From Rhizobiaceae bacterium (GTDB lineage Bacteria; Pseudomonadota; Alphaproteobacteria; Rhizobiales; Rhizobiaceae), in the NCBI GenBank assembly GCA_025458045.1, contig JALOTE010000001.1, forward strand, positions 16,162 through 80,161: 64,000 bases of DNA, given 5' to 3'. Below the pieces are notes generated by a model. It was not told the origin of the DNA. It was given only the letters and a program-made list of their open reading frames with translations, and searched no databases. Positions 1 through 8,429 of this stretch are shown here, piece after piece. Each line of letters begins with the position of its first letter. Positions within the stretch are counted from its first letter, which is position 1. The position numbers were made by a program, and so were the translations under genes.

Positions 1-188
1 AGCGCGCCTTGCGTCACGGGGTCCGCCAGATCGCGCACCTCGCCATCGATGGCATAGGCGACCGCTTTTTTGGCCAGTGATTTGGAGATGCCTTCTGCAA
101 CGTCGCGGCCCGTCGTGCCGGGTGCAAACGCGCGGATCGAGCCATCGGGGAAACGGAGGGACACGGCCTCGGCCGTCAAATCGGACAT
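1..188 (-). CDS. thrS: Threonine--tRNA ligase, N-terminal fragment
   Basis: This is the start of a gene that runs off the left edge; about 62 codons are present. Translation from the ATG at 188 gives [16 protein letters not shown], then a [20 protein letters not shown] stretch and [10 protein letters not shown]. This is the TGS (ubiquitin-like) domain found at the N terminus of ThrRS. The full enzyme would charge tRNA-Thr in the cytosol, with editing and class II catalytic domains beyond the window. A GAGCATCCC leader precedes the ATG. Other TGS proteins (RelA/SpoT, Obg-like) place the domain internally, so an N-terminal TGS favours ThrS; the adjoining yidD is also a common neighbour. Confidence 0.85.
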   Translation of the reverse strand, partial: MSDLTAEAVSLRFPDGSIRAFAPGTTGRDVAEGISKSLAKKAVAYAIDGEVRDLADPVTQGA

Positions 189-312
189 GGGATGCTCCTG
201 CTATCCAGTCCCGCAAACGAGCGCGGGTGGGGTGTGATGCTGCGCCTGCCGCGCGTGGCGCGCTTAGCGGAAATCTGATCAGGCGGCAATGATTTGCGGC
301 AAAGGCAAACGA
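189..312. other. Short spacer between thrS and yidD
   Basis: About 120 bases hold the thrS upstream region (thrS and yidD read the same way, with yidD upstream). No convincing -35/-10 pair, terminator hairpin or conserved small gene was seen. Confidence 0.4.
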
Positions 313-666
313 TCAATGATCGTGGCCGCAACCCGGCCCGTGCCTGTGTCCCTTCCGTCCATGCCGCCACAGACGCCATGGCATCAATGCGCTGCCACCG
401 GCCAGTTGCTCCGGCACATTGTCAATGCCGGAGGTGCCGCCCGGCCCGCAACGCGATACTCGAAACAGGGTGAGCCAGAAGCCTCGCCACAAGCCGTGGC
501 GTGCAACCGCTTCATAGCCATATTCGGAGCAGGTCGGCAGATGGCGGCAAGTGTTGCCGACAAAGCCCGACAAGGTGAGTTGATAGAGCCGGATCAGCCC
601 GACGCCAAGGATGCGCCCGGGGGTTTTGGGCCATGGGCCGCCAAAGTTACGGGATGCTGGGGCCAT
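313..666 (-). CDS. yidD: YidD membrane protein insertion efficiency factor
   Basis: The product is about 117 residues and matches YidD, a small membrane-associated protein that helps the YidC insertase. Seen: a hydrophobic start (GVGLIRLYQLTLSG), the cysteine signature CRHLPTCSEYGYEA near residues 42-55 and the RCGPGGTSGIDNVP segment that replaces the usual HPWxPGG. The frame is open up to 924, but I chose the ATG at 666 because homologues begin just before the amphipathic helix. This start overlaps the end of the upstream HEPN gene by 20 bases. The tail is rich in His and Gly, as is common in alphaproteobacterial members. YidD usually sits with rpmH-rnpA-yidC in gammaproteobacteria; here it is near thrS. 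Confidence 0.85.
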   Translation of the reverse strand: MAPASRNFGGPWPKTPGRILGVGLIRLYQLTLSGFVGNTCRHLPTCSEYGYEAVARHGLWRGFWLTLFRVSRCGPGGTSGIDNVPEQLAGGSALMPWRLWRHGRKGHRHGPGCGHDH

Positions 667-1030
667 GGTTCCGGTCCATGTCCTCGATGATTGGACGCAA
701 GGCGCTGCCAAACATTGGAATGGCAGTCTCGAACGTTGACCAGACAGTCGCAATGTCGACCCCTTCATACTCGTGGATGACGCGGTTGCGCATGCCTTTT
801 GCCTTCGCGAACGGTAAATCCGGGTGCCTTGCGCAGAACTCGGGAAAGCGCTGCAGCATCCTGCGAGACATTTCACCAAACTGACCAATAAGCGCGAAGA
901 TCGCCAGTTGCGCCAAGTCGTCATTTAAGAAACGGTCATGATCGCATAGCCCCCGGATTTTTTCGGCCTTTTCACAGAGCGAAAGCAGCGACTCCAAATG
1001 CGCGCGCAGGTCCGTGGCATCTTCCGTCAT
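647..1030 (-). CDS. HepT-like HEPN toxin (DUF86)
   Basis: The 127-residue all-helical protein carries the HEPN RNase signature R-x4-H-x-Y as RNRVIHEY at about residues 81-88. This is the active-site motif of HepT toxins of the HepT-MntA type, where MntA AMPylates the tyrosine. The ATG overlaps the stop of the upstream nucleotidyltransferase gene by four bases (ATGA), so the two are probably translationally coupled. The usual partner order is present: MNT first, HEPN second. Neighbours are housekeeping genes, so this is an inserted module. It is intact by motif; toxicity is inferred from the family, not seen. Confidence 0.8.
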   Translation of the reverse strand: MTEDATDLRAHLESLLSLCEKAEKIRGLCDHDRFLNDDLAQLAIFALIGQFGEMSRRMLQRFPEFCARHPDLPFAKAKGMRNRVIHEYEGVDIATVWSTFETAIPMFGSALRPIIEDMDRNHGPSIP

Positions 1031-1314
1031 TGCAGAGGCTTGAAATCCATGAAGCGCTTGACGCGTTCGCTGAATTCTCCGCTGGTGCGAATGTCGACCT
1101 TCACACCCGCAACGCGGCCCAACTCCTCTTCAAGCGCCGCCAGATCAAAAAAGGTGATGCGGCCAACCGGTTCGACCATGATGTCCAGATCACTCGCGTC
1201 AGTATCCTGCCCTTTCAAGACCGACCCGTAGAGCATCGGATTGGCCACCGGATAGCGCGCCAGCACTTCCAGTATGGCGTCCCTGTGCAATGCCAGCGCT
1301 TTCGACGGTTTCAT
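1027..1314 (-). CDS. MntA-like minimal nucleotidyltransferase antitoxin
   Basis: This small protein (95 residues from the ATG at 1314) has the nucleotidyltransferase signature G-S-x10-D-x-D: YGSVLKGQDTDASDLDIMVE, near residues 29-48, followed by a third acidic residue in VKVDIR. In MntA proteins this domain transfers AMP groups to the HEPN toxin and neutralises it. The start at 1314 gives a four-base ATGA overlap with the stop of the IscU-like gene, so the pair reads through from a housekeeping message. A longer open frame to 1350 exists but lies inside the upstream gene. Family assignment is firm; target specificity is inferred. Confidence 0.8.
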   Translation of the reverse strand: MKPSKALALHRDAILEVLARYPVANPMLYGSVLKGQDTDASDLDIMVEPVGRITFFDLAALEEELGRVAGVKVDIRTSGEFSERVKRFMDFKPLQ

Positions 1315-1748
1315 GCCGCACTCTCCCGCGCCTCGATCTGATCGAGGCAATCAACAACCGCATCGAATGTGAGCAATGTTGAGGCGTGGCGGGCCTTGTA
1401 ATCGCGCACAGGTTGCAGGTAGCGCATGTCGGCGAAGCGCCCTTGCGGCGGTTCGCCGCCCTCCTTCAGCATCGCGGTCACGTCGCGCCTCGCGGTCCTC
1501 ACCTCGTCCGGTGTTGCGCCAAGGATGGCACGCGCCATCACCGAGGATGACGCCTGGCCAAGCGCGCAAGCCTTCACCACATGGGCAAATGCGCTGACGC
1601 GTCCGTCAGTCAGCTTGAGGTCGACAGTCACCGTCGAGCCGCAGAGCTTGGAATGCGCCTTGGCTGTCGCGTCCGGCTGCTCCAGACGGCCAACGGCCGG
1701 GATGTTGGCCGCCAGGTCCAGCAATTTGGCGTTGTAGATGTCATCCAT
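1311..1748 (-). CDS. IscU/NifU-type iron-sulfur cluster scaffold protein
   Basis: The product (145 residues from the ATG at 1748) begins MDDIYNAKLLDLAANIP, typical of the NifU N-terminal family. Three cysteines in scaffold-like positions are visible: KLCGSTV (about 36), KACALGQASSS (about 63) and VVDCLDQ near the end. Such proteins receive iron and sulfide and pass clusters to apo-proteins in the cytosol. The frame stays open to 1823 but homologues start at MDD. It is divergent from folE across about 160 bases, and its stop overlaps the downstream MNT start. Stand-alone IscU-like proteins near yidD or folE are common in Rhizobiales; whether it serves the SUF system is not shown. Confidence 0.82.
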   Translation of the reverse strand: MDDIYNAKLLDLAANIPAVGRLEQPDATAKAHSKLCGSTVTVDLKLTDGRVSAFAHVVKACALGQASSSVMARAILGATPDEVRTARRDVTAMLKEGGEPPQGRFADMRYLQPVRDYKARHASTLLTFDAVVDCLDQIEARESAA

Positions 1749-1910
1749 GGTCGAGCGCGCCTCTCCGCCGTGCGCCCCACTATACAAGCGCCAGCCAAGG
1801 TTGCACAATTGCGGCGTGATCACGCGGCCGTGAAACGAATGCGTGCGGGTTGCCGTGGTCTGGTCGCCGGATGATGGCGTATCAAGGCTTTAACGGCGAA
1901 GGAACATGCC

Positions 1911-2534
1911 ATGGATGCTCTGGTTACGAAGCTGCCGGCCCTGACCGAAAAGCCTGAAACAGCCGAAATCGTGCGGCCGACGCAGGCAGAGGCCGAAGCG
2001 GCTGTGAAAACGCTCTTGCTGTGGGCGGGGGACAACCCGTCGCGCGAGGGCTTGCTCGACACGCCGAAGCGCATGGCAAAAGCCTACAAGGAAATGTTTG
2101 CAGGTTATGCCGACGATCCGCATGAAATCCTCGGCACCGTCTTTGAAGAAATCGCTGGATACGAGGACATCGTGCTGGTGAAGGACATCGCGTTCTTTTC
2201 CCATTGCGAGCATCATGTCGTGCCCATCATCGGCAAGGCGCATGTCGCCTATCTGCCGGATGGCCCGGTTGTCGGCCTGTCGAAAATCGTCCGCCTGGTC
2301 GAGAGCTTCGCGCAGCGCCTGCAAACGCAGGAAGCGATGACGGCGCAGATCGCGACGACATTGCAGGACGTTCTAAACCCGCGCGGTGTTGCGATCCTGG
2401 TCGAGGCCGAACACATGTGCATGGCGATGCGCGGCATCCGCAAGCTCGGCTCGAAAACGCTGACGACCTCGTTCACCGGCACCTTCAAGGACTCGTTCGA
2501 GGAACAACAGCGTTTCCTTGCCATGGCGCGCTGA
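1911..2534 (+). CDS. folE: GTP cyclohydrolase I
   Basis: The 207-residue protein catalyses the first step of tetrahydrofolate synthesis, GTP to 7,8-dihydroneopterin triphosphate. Zinc and catalytic residues are visible in [20 protein letters not shown] (about 96-115) and in [12 protein letters not shown] (about 166-177), which gives the second zinc cysteine. [20 protein letters not shown] is the conserved N-terminal helix region. The ATG follows GAAGGAACATGCC, a reasonable ribosome binding site. An N-terminal extension of about 30 residues is normal for this family. hisI follows 18 bases later, so the two are probably co-transcribed. Confidence 0.97.
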   Translation: MDALVTKLPALTEKPETAEIVRPTQAEAEAAVKTLLLWAGDNPSREGLLDTPKRMAKAYKEMFAGYADDPHEILGTVFEEIAGYEDIVLVKDIAFFSHCEHHVVPIIGKAHVAYLPDGPVVGLSKIVRLVESFAQRLQTQEAMTAQIATTLQDVLNPRGVAILVEAEHMCMAMRGIRKLGSKTLTTSFTGTFKDSFEEQQRFLAMAR

Positions 2535-2552
2535 CAGCGCTAGCGGGAGGCG

Positions 2553-2942
2553 ATGAGCGCTCCGCACAATCACGATCAGGACGAAACGACCGATTTCCGC
2601 CCGCGCTTCGATGCGGGCGGATTATTGACTGCTGTCGTGCAGGATTGCGCAACCGGCGAAGTGGTGATGCTCGCCCACATGAACGCGCTGGCCTTGGAAC
2701 GCACGATCGAAACCGGCGTCGCCCATTACTGGTCGCGCTCGCGCGCCAGCCTGTGGAAGAAGGGCGAGACCTCCGGCAACACCCAATCAGTGGAGGAGAT
2801 CCTTGTCGACTGCGATCAGGATGCGGTCGTGCTGAAGGTTAGGGTCAACGGGGATGGCGCGTCTTGCCACACGGGGCGCATCTCGTGCTTTTACCGTCGT
2901 CTCACCACACTGGACGGTCAGCCGAAGCTGGATTTCGTCTGA
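2553..2942 (+). CDS. hisI: Phosphoribosyl-AMP cyclohydrolase
   Basis: The 129-residue enzyme opens the adenine ring of PR-AMP, step three of histidine biosynthesis. Diagnostic residues: the magnesium-binding D-C-D-Q-D (about 88-92), and zinc cysteines in [18 protein letters not shown] (about 107-119). [17 protein letters not shown] is the conserved substrate-binding region. It is the stand-alone alphaproteobacterial form without a HisE domain. GGGAGGCG precedes the ATG. The pairing with folE is common in Rhizobiales even though the pathways differ. Confidence 0.96.
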   Translation: MSAPHNHDQDETTDFRPRFDAGGLLTAVVQDCATGEVVMLAHMNALALERTIETGVAHYWSRSRASLWKKGETSGNTQSVEEILVDCDQDAVVLKVRVNGDGASCHTGRISCFYRRLTTLDGQPKLDFV

Positions 2943-3024
2943 CAGCGCGACAACCTGCGCGCATTCCCTGTTCATCAGTTTTTGACGCTTCGGGCGCAGG
3001 CTGGACGGTGAAAGGCGTGTCAAG

Positions 3025-3954
3025 ATGATGCTGCACCGTTCCTCCGCCGGCCGGTCCTTGCAGGAAGGCGACCGCAGCGTGGCGCTTGCCCTTGGCGGCG
3101 GCGCGGCGCGTGGCTGGGCGCATATCGGCGTGTTGCGCGCACTTGATGAGGCGGGCATCAAGATCGACATGATCGCAGGTACGTCCATTGGCGCGCTTGT
3201 CGGCGGGTGTTACCTCGCCGGACGGCTGAATGAGTTGGAGGACTTCGCCCGCAGCCTCAACCAGCGCCGCATTTTTTCCCTGCTCGACTGGCGCTGGCGT
3301 GGCGACGGGCTGCTCGGCGGCCAGAAATTGCATGACCGCATGATGCGTCACATGGCGGGCCTGCGCATCGAAGATCTCCCCGTGCCGTTTGTTGCCACCG
3401 CGACTGAGATCGCGACCGGCCACGAAATCCTCATCAATCACGGCAATCTCATCATGGCGATGCGGGCCTCCTACGCCCTGCCCGGCGTGTTTGAGCCCGT
3501 GCTCTGCAATGGGCGTGTTCTGGTGGACGGCGCTCTAGTCAACCCGGTGCCCGTTTCCGTTTGTCGGATCCATGAGCGGGCCAATGTCGTGGCGGTCAAC
3601 CTCAACTACGACCTGTTCGGCCGCGCCGCCATTTTGCAACATGCAGCGGGCGATACCGACATGGACATGCCTTCGGCGGCGCCGCGCCGCGCGCCATTGC
3701 AGCGGCCCGATGGCAACCGGCTTGGGATCACCGGGGTGATGGTCGAGGCATTCAACATCATCCAGGACCGCATTTCGCGCGCGCGGCTTGCCGGCGATCC
3801 GCCGGATCTGTCGATCCAGCCGAAGCTCGGCCATATCGGCCTGACGGAGTTTCACCGCGCCGCCGAAGCCATCGAAATCGGCAGGCAGGCGACAATGGCG
3901 CGCATCAGCGAGATCGAACGAATGCTCGATTCATCGACGGTCGGTCACCGCTGA
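3025..3954 (+). CDS. Patatin-like phospholipase family protein
   Basis: The 309-residue protein has the three patatin landmarks: oxyanion glycines LGGGAARGWAHIG (about 25-37), nucleophile elbow GTSIGALVG (about 54-62) with Ser, and the dyad aspartate in VDGALVNPVP (about 166-175). It resembles the bacterial RssA/YchK group of predicted serine lipid hydrolases. No signal peptide is evident, so it probably acts at the cytoplasmic side. It follows hisI by 82 bases and converges on the CBS gene with only 7 bases between stops. The substrate is unknown. ATGATG at 3025-3030 leaves the exact first codon uncertain by one residue. Confidence 0.85.
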   Translation: MMLHRSSAGRSLQEGDRSVALALGGGAARGWAHIGVLRALDEAGIKIDMIAGTSIGALVGGCYLAGRLNELEDFARSLNQRRIFSLLDWRWRGDGLLGGQKLHDRMMRHMAGLRIEDLPVPFVATATEIATGHEILINHGNLIMAMRASYALPGVFEPVLCNGRVLVDGALVNPVPVSVCRIHERANVVAVNLNYDLFGRAAILQHAAGDTDMDMPSAAPRRAPLQRPDGNRLGITGVMVEAFNIIQDRISRARLAGDPPDLSIQPKLGHIGLTEFHRAAEAIEIGRQATMARISEIERMLDSSTVGHR

Positions 3955-3961
3955 CGCAATC

Positions 3962-4396
3962 TCAGGCCATCGCGATGTAGTTGCGGATCTCGTCAGCTTC
4001 GCGCTGGATGTCCTCTATGCGCTTCTTGACAACGTCGCCGATGGAAATGATGCCGCCAAGGCGCCCCTGCGCGTCTTCGACCGGCAAATGGCGGAAACGG
4101 CCGCGTGTCATGCGCGCCATCACCTGCTCGATGGATTCCTGCGGCTTGCACGTCTGCACCGCCGCCGTCATCGCGGTCGAGACAGAGCGCAGCAGCACCT
4201 GCGGCCCGTCTTTCGCAAGGTGCCGCACAATGTCGCGCTCGGACAGGATGCCTATGATCGCACCCTTGGCATCCGTGACAACGAGGGCACCGATCCGGTT
4301 TTCTCCAAGAACGCGAACGGCGTCGGTCAATGATTGTTCGGGCTGGACCGTGAATACGGTCGTGCCTTTCTCCGCCAGAATATCCTTCACGCTCAT
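3962..4396 (-). CDS. Tandem CBS-domain protein
   Basis: The product is 144 residues from the ATG at 4396, which sits after a GGGAGGCAGGG ribosome binding site. It consists of two CBS motifs: SLTDAVRVLGENRIGALVV with GIISERD-like GILSERDIVRHL (about 24-73), and SIEQVMARMTRGRFRHLPV with GGIISIGDVVKKR (about 87-130). Such stand-alone pairs bind adenosyl ligands such as AMP or ATP and are often called inosine-5'-monophosphate dehydrogenase-related, although no catalytic domain is present. The open frame reaches 4459 without support for the extra residues. Its partner is unknown. Confidence 0.85.
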   Translation of the reverse strand: MSVKDILAEKGTTVFTVQPEQSLTDAVRVLGENRIGALVVTDAKGAIIGILSERDIVRHLAKDGPQVLLRSVSTAMTAAVQTCKPQESIEQVMARMTRGRFRHLPVEDAQGRLGGIISIGDVVKKRIEDIQREADEIRNYIAMA

Positions 4397-4507
4397 CCCT
4401 GCCTCCCTGAACAGCGTGGTTGGGCGGCGATGCTGCATCATGTTGCGCTGCGTTGGCAAGTGAATGCTTGGCGGCTTCTGTCGTCACAACCCATTGATCA
4501 GGCGGGA

Positions 4508-5200
4508 TCAATTGCGCCGGTCAAACAATGACAGGAGCAGGAACCCCGCGAGGAACCCGCCGACATGCGCTTCCCAGGCGATGCGCGCCCCGCTCCCGGA
4601 GGGAAACAAGCTTGAAGCCGCATTGATCACGATCCAGACCAGAATGAAGCCAAGCGCAGGCGCGTGTGACAGGGTTTCCCCGATCGTCATGCGGCGCTGC
4701 CGATAGCCATCCACCCCGGCGCTGAAGCCGTACCGCGCAGCGGCGGCCGTGATGCCGGAAACGGCGCCCGACGCGCCGATCAGCGGGCCGACAGCGTGAA
4801 GGTTCAGCGCGGCAAAAAACGCCGCCCCAGCCGCCGCCGTCAGCGAAAAGAACATGAGGAAGCGCACCGGACCGATGCGCCGCGCCAATGGCGAACCGAA
4901 CACCACGAGCCACAGGCTGTTGACGACCAGATGCGGCCAGGAGCCGTGCAGCACCGTATGCGTCACGGGAGTGGTGAGCATCGGCCAGATTTCGCTGCCT
5001 GAGCCTGGCACGTAGCGCAGCGGGATGAACCCGCCAAAGGCGAGGATGAAACCATCATCCTGAGGTGAGACAATGTGGACCCTGAAGATCTGGACAACCA
5101 CGAACACGCCGACAACGGCCAGCACCACGCCCGGCACATTGACCGCAGGTTCATGTCGCAGCGGGGGTGGCTTGCGATCTTGCATGTCAGACCGGGTCAC
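4508..5200 (-). CDS. Rhomboid-family intramembrane serine protease
   Basis: The 230-residue polytopic protein has the rhomboid signature: HxxxN loop in SWPHLVVNSLWLVVFGSPLA (about 89-108), catalytic serine in IGASGAVSG (about 141-149) and catalytic histidine in WEAHVGGFLAGF (about 209-220). Six hydrophobic segments can be counted, matching the bacterial core. It would cut membrane proteins within the bilayer; the substrate is unknown. The first ATG at 5200 overlaps the hflX stop by 14 bases; an ATG at 5185 (MQDRKPPP) would leave a one-base gap and is equally plausible. It is the last gene of the hfq-hflX run. Confidence 0.88.
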   Translation of the reverse strand: MTRSDMQDRKPPPLRHEPAVNVPGVVLAVVGVFVVVQIFRVHIVSPQDDGFILAFGGFIPLRYVPGSGSEIWPMLTTPVTHTVLHGSWPHLVVNSLWLVVFGSPLARRIGPVRFLMFFSLTAAAGAAFFAALNLHAVGPLIGASGAVSGITAAAARYGFSAGVDGYRQRRMTIGETLSHAPALGFILVWIVINAASSLFPSGSGARIAWEAHVGGFLAGFLLLSLFDRRN

Positions 5201-6566
5201 TGAGCCGGACGCCCTTCAACCGCGCCAACTGACCGAACGCCTGATGGGTCGCCTCGATTTCAAGTTCCAGCGAACCATCCTCGTGGGCGTGGCGCTCCAC
5301 GACGCGCGCCGCGCCATAAATGGCAGGCAGTGCCGCCTGAGCGTCGGCCGGGATGCGCAAACGGCGGCGCTCGATCGTGCCGCCCAGCGCATCCTCGATG
5401 GCTGCAAGCAATTCAGGCACGCCCTGCCCCGTCTGCGCCGACACGGGCATCACCGGATGGCCGGAAGCATCGCCGCGGGCGGCGAGCAGGCCGGTCCGCG
5501 TCGCCTGATCAGGGTCGAGCAGGTCAACCTTGTTCCAAACCTCGATGACAGGCACGCGCCCGCCCTCGGTTTCAAGGCCAAGTTCGCCAAGAATGCGGCG
5601 CACATCGGCAGCTTGCGCCTGCGTGTCGGCGCTTGCGATGTCACGCACATGCAAGATGAGATCAGCCTCCGTCACCTCCTCCAGCGTGGCGCGGAAGGCG
5701 GCGATGAGATGGGTCGGCAGGTCGGAGATGAAGCCGACGGTGTCGGACAGGATGGCGGGCGTGCCGCGCGGCAACTTGAGGCGGCGCAATGTCGGGTCGA
5801 GCGTTGCAAACAACATATCCTCGGCCAGCACCTGCGAACCGGTCATCCGGTTGAACAACGTCGACTTGCCTGCATTGGTGTAACCGACAAGCGCGACGAC
5901 GGGATGCGGGATCTTCTTGCGCCCCGAGCGGTGCAAGGAACGGGTTTGCCGTACTTTCTCCAATTCACGTTTCAGCGTGTCGATCTTGTCTTGCAGCAGG
6001 CGGCGGTCTGTCTCGATCTGGGTTTCACCCGGTCCGCCAAGAAAGCTTGCGCCACCCCCGCCGCCGCCGCGTTGTCGTTCAAGGTGCGTCCAGGAGCGCA
6101 CCAGCCGACCCTTCTGATAGTTCAGATGCGCCAGTTCCACCTGAAGCACACCCTCGCGTGTGCGAGCGCGGCGGCCGAAGATTTCAAGGATCAACCCGGT
6201 GCGGTCGATCACCTTGGCTTTCATTTCGCGTTCGAGATTGCGCTGCTGGACGGGCGTCAAAGGATGATCGACGATGACGAGTTCGATCTCCTCGCTGTCG
6301 ACAAGCGCCGCGATCTCATCCACCTTGCCGCCGCCAATCAAGGTGGCGGGCTTCGGCTGCTTGAGGATGAACGCCTGCTGGTGCCGGATGTCGAGATCGA
6401 TCGCCAGGCCGAGGCCGACGGCTTCGGAGAGCCGTGTTTCAGCGCTGCGGGCGAGATCCGCCGCCTCGTCGGTCTCGACAACCGAAGGCCGCCGCGCCAC
6501 CAGCGGCACGACGACTGCGGCACGCACGCCGCGGCGGATCCCGTCAGCGGATGATTGCGCCGACAT
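5187..6566 (-). CDS. hflX: Ribosome-splitting GTPase HflX
   Basis: The 459-residue protein has the HflX N-terminal domain (residues ~20-190, with DHPLTPVQQRNLE and the glycine-rich GGGGGGASFLGGPGETQIE), a coiled-coil link, then the GTPase domain: G1 GYTNAGKST (~210), G3 DTVGFISDLP, G4 NKVDLL. It binds the 50S subunit and rescues stalled ribosomes under stress. It lies 48 bases downstream of hfq, the order found widely in proteobacteria, so co-transcription is likely. Length is normal for alphaproteobacteria. The C-terminal domain (about 375-459) is present. Confidence 0.95.
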   Translation of the reverse strand: MSAQSSADGIRRGVRAAVVVPLVARRPSVVETDEAADLARSAETRLSEAVGLGLAIDLDIRHQQAFILKQPKPATLIGGGKVDEIAALVDSEEIELVIVDHPLTPVQQRNLEREMKAKVIDRTGLILEIFGRRARTREGVLQVELAHLNYQKGRLVRSWTHLERQRGGGGGGASFLGGPGETQIETDRRLLQDKIDTLKRELEKVRQTRSLHRSGRKKIPHPVVALVGYTNAGKSTLFNRMTGSQVLAEDMLFATLDPTLRRLKLPRGTPAILSDTVGFISDLPTHLIAAFRATLEEVTEADLILHVRDIASADTQAQAADVRRILGELGLETEGGRVPVIEVWNKVDLLDPDQATRTGLLAARGDASGHPVMPVSAQTGQGVPELLAAIEDALGGTIERRRLRIPADAQAALPAIYGAARVVERHAHEDGSLELEIEATHQAFGQLARLKGVRLSDPV

Positions 6567-6614
6567 TTCAATGGCCGCCTTTGCTGTTCAGCCTGCGAGC
6601 ACAGGTGCGCGCGG

Positions 6615-6860
6615 TCACGCGCCGTCTGCTTCCTCGGTCTCAAACAGCGAAACCGGTTGGCTCGGCATGATGGTTGAGATGGCGTGCTTGTAGACCAACT
6701 GCACCTGTCCGTCGCGACGCAGGAGCACGCAGAAGGAATCAAACGAGGTCACAACACCGGTGAGTTTCACGCCATTGACCAGGAAAATGGTGAGCGGGAC
6801 ACGGTTCTTGCGAACCGAATTCAGGAATATATCCTGCAGATTGTGGCTGCGTTCGGCCAT
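6615..6860 (-). CDS. hfq: RNA chaperone Hfq
   Basis: The 81-residue Sm-like protein forms a hexamer that pairs small RNAs with mRNAs. Seen: [20 protein letters not shown] (Sm1 with the proximal Q/F/L face), [20 protein letters not shown] and the Sm2 segment [13 protein letters not shown] with the YKHA uridine-binding motif. The tail EADGA is short, as is usual in alphaproteobacteria. It lies between trkA and hflX in the conserved order. 158 bases separate it from trkA, enough for its own promoter, though none stood out. Confidence 0.98.
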   Translation of the reverse strand: MAERSHNLQDIFLNSVRKNRVPLTIFLVNGVKLTGVVTSFDSFCVLLRRDGQVQLVYKHAISTIMPSQPVSLFETEEADGA

Positions 6861-7018
6861 GTGTCGTTCCCCAAGCGATCAATTTTTTGTTGTCAGGCGG
6901 GCAGGCGCGCGATGCACGAGGCGGACAATACAGCCAAAGCAGTTCGGATCAATGCCAAAACCTGCCAAGTGGCGGAAAAGACAGGCGATGGCGTTGCGGC
7001 CGGGTGCCCGGATGCCGC

Positions 7019-8395
7019 TCAAAAATAATCGAGCGACACGCGGAACAATTGTTCGGCATCCGACACGGCGCCCGCAAGCGCGAACACGATCACCCGGTCC
7101 TTGGCGCGGATAACGGTTGCGCCATCAGGCTTGATGACGGTCGAATTGCGGTAGATCGCGCCGATCCGCACGCCCTCCGGCAATGTCAGGTCGCGCAAGG
7201 GCGTGCCGACGAGCGGAGAGGTGTCGAGCGCATCGGCTTCGATGAACTCGGCCGCACCGCGCATGACGCTCTGGACCGAGCGGATGCGCCCGCGCCGCAC
7301 ATGCTGCAACACGCCGGAAATGGTCACGTTGCGCGGATTGATGAACTGGTCGATCCCGAATGACTTCACATAAGGGTGCAGCGACGGATCATTGATGAGG
7401 GCGATGGCCGCCTTGCTGCCCAGCCGTTTGGCGATGACCGCCGACAGAATGTTGACCTGATCATTGTTCGTCACGCTGATCATGAGGTCCGCGCCGTCGA
7501 TGTCCGCTTCCTTCAATATCTTCTCATCAAGCACGCTCGCGTTGAGCACGACCGTACGGTCGAGCATGTCGGCGATCTGGATGGCACGGTCGCGGTCCTG
7601 TTCGATGATCTTGGCGCGCACATTGCCCTGGCGCTGCTCCAGCGCCTGCGCCACATAGACGCCGATATTGCCGCCGCCGGCGATGATGATGCGCTTGGCC
7701 TCCGGTTCCTCATGGCCGAACAAGGACAAAGTGCGCTTCACCTGCTCATTGGTGGTGACGACATAGGCAAGATCACCCGCTTGAAGCATGTCGGCTGAGT
7801 GCGGGATGAACACCGTGTCGCCGCGCGCAATGCCGACAACCGTTGACGGCAGATTGGGAAACAGCGCCGACAATTGCGACAGCGGCGTGTCGACGACCGG
7901 GCAATCCTCCATGCATTCGATGCCGACCGTGACTATCGCGCCGCCGCCGAAGCGCATCACATCGGTTGCCCCCGGCAGCGCGATGCGCCGCAGGATGAGT
8001 TCGCCGACCGCCACCTCCGGTGAAATCACGACATCGATCGGCAGGTCATCGCGGGCAAAAAGCTTCTTCGCGGAGCCGCGCAGATAGCTTTGCGAGCGGA
8101 TCCGCGCGATTTTCGTCGGGATGTTGAACAGCGAATGCGCAACCTGGCAGGCGAACATGTTGACTTCGTCCGACAGCGTGACGGCGATCAGCATGTCGGC
8201 CTGTTCGGCACCCGCCTCGCGCATCACTTCCGGATGAGAGCCGTGGCCGACGACACCGCGCACATCGAGCGCTTCGGAAATGGTGCGGATCAATGACGGC
8301 GATATGTCGATGACGGCAACATCATTGCCCTCGGTCGATAGCCGTTCGGCAATCCCGTATCCGACGCGGCCGGCCCCGCAGATGATCACGCGCAT
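7019..8395 (-). CDS. trkA: Trk potassium uptake regulator TrkA
   Basis: The 458-residue cytosolic protein has two RCK halves. Each begins with a Rossmann nucleotide site: GAGRVGYGIAERL (~7-19) and AGGGNIGVYVAQAL (~238-251), and each ends with a TrkA_C domain (~140-220 and ~370-455). It binds NAD(H)/ATP and gates the TrkH/TrkG potassium channel; no trkH is in the window. It follows the ntr genes by 34 bases, matching the ntrX-trkA-hfq-hflX arrangement of Rhizobiales. Confidence 0.96.
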   Translation of the reverse strand: MRVIICGAGRVGYGIAERLSTEGNDVAVIDISPSLIRTISEALDVRGVVGHGSHPEVMREAGAEQADMLIAVTLSDEVNMFACQVAHSLFNIPTKIARIRSQSYLRGSAKKLFARDDLPIDVVISPEVAVGELILRRIALPGATDVMRFGGGAIVTVGIECMEDCPVVDTPLSQLSALFPNLPSTVVGIARGDTVFIPHSADMLQAGDLAYVVTTNEQVKRTLSLFGHEEPEAKRIIIAGGGNIGVYVAQALEQRQGNVRAKIIEQDRDRAIQIADMLDRTVVLNASVLDEKILKEADIDGADLMISVTNNDQVNILSAVIAKRLGSKAAIALINDPSLHPYVKSFGIDQFINPRNVTISGVLQHVRRGRIRSVQSVMRGAAEFIEADALDTSPLVGTPLRDLTLPEGVRIGAIYRNSTVIKPDGATVIRAKDRVIVFALAGAVSDAEQLFRVSLDYF

Positions 8396-8429
8396 GGCAA
8401 ATTGCTTTCCTGACTTGGCATCGCGCTTC

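Noticed and set aside
1749..1910. Riboswitch upstream of folE
   Set aside because: The 160-base divergent region shows no known riboswitch core such as THF or preQ1 patterns and no terminator-antiterminator pair.
5073..6554. A 493-codon plus-strand open frame
   Set aside because: It is antisense to hflX, whose GTPase motifs are intact.
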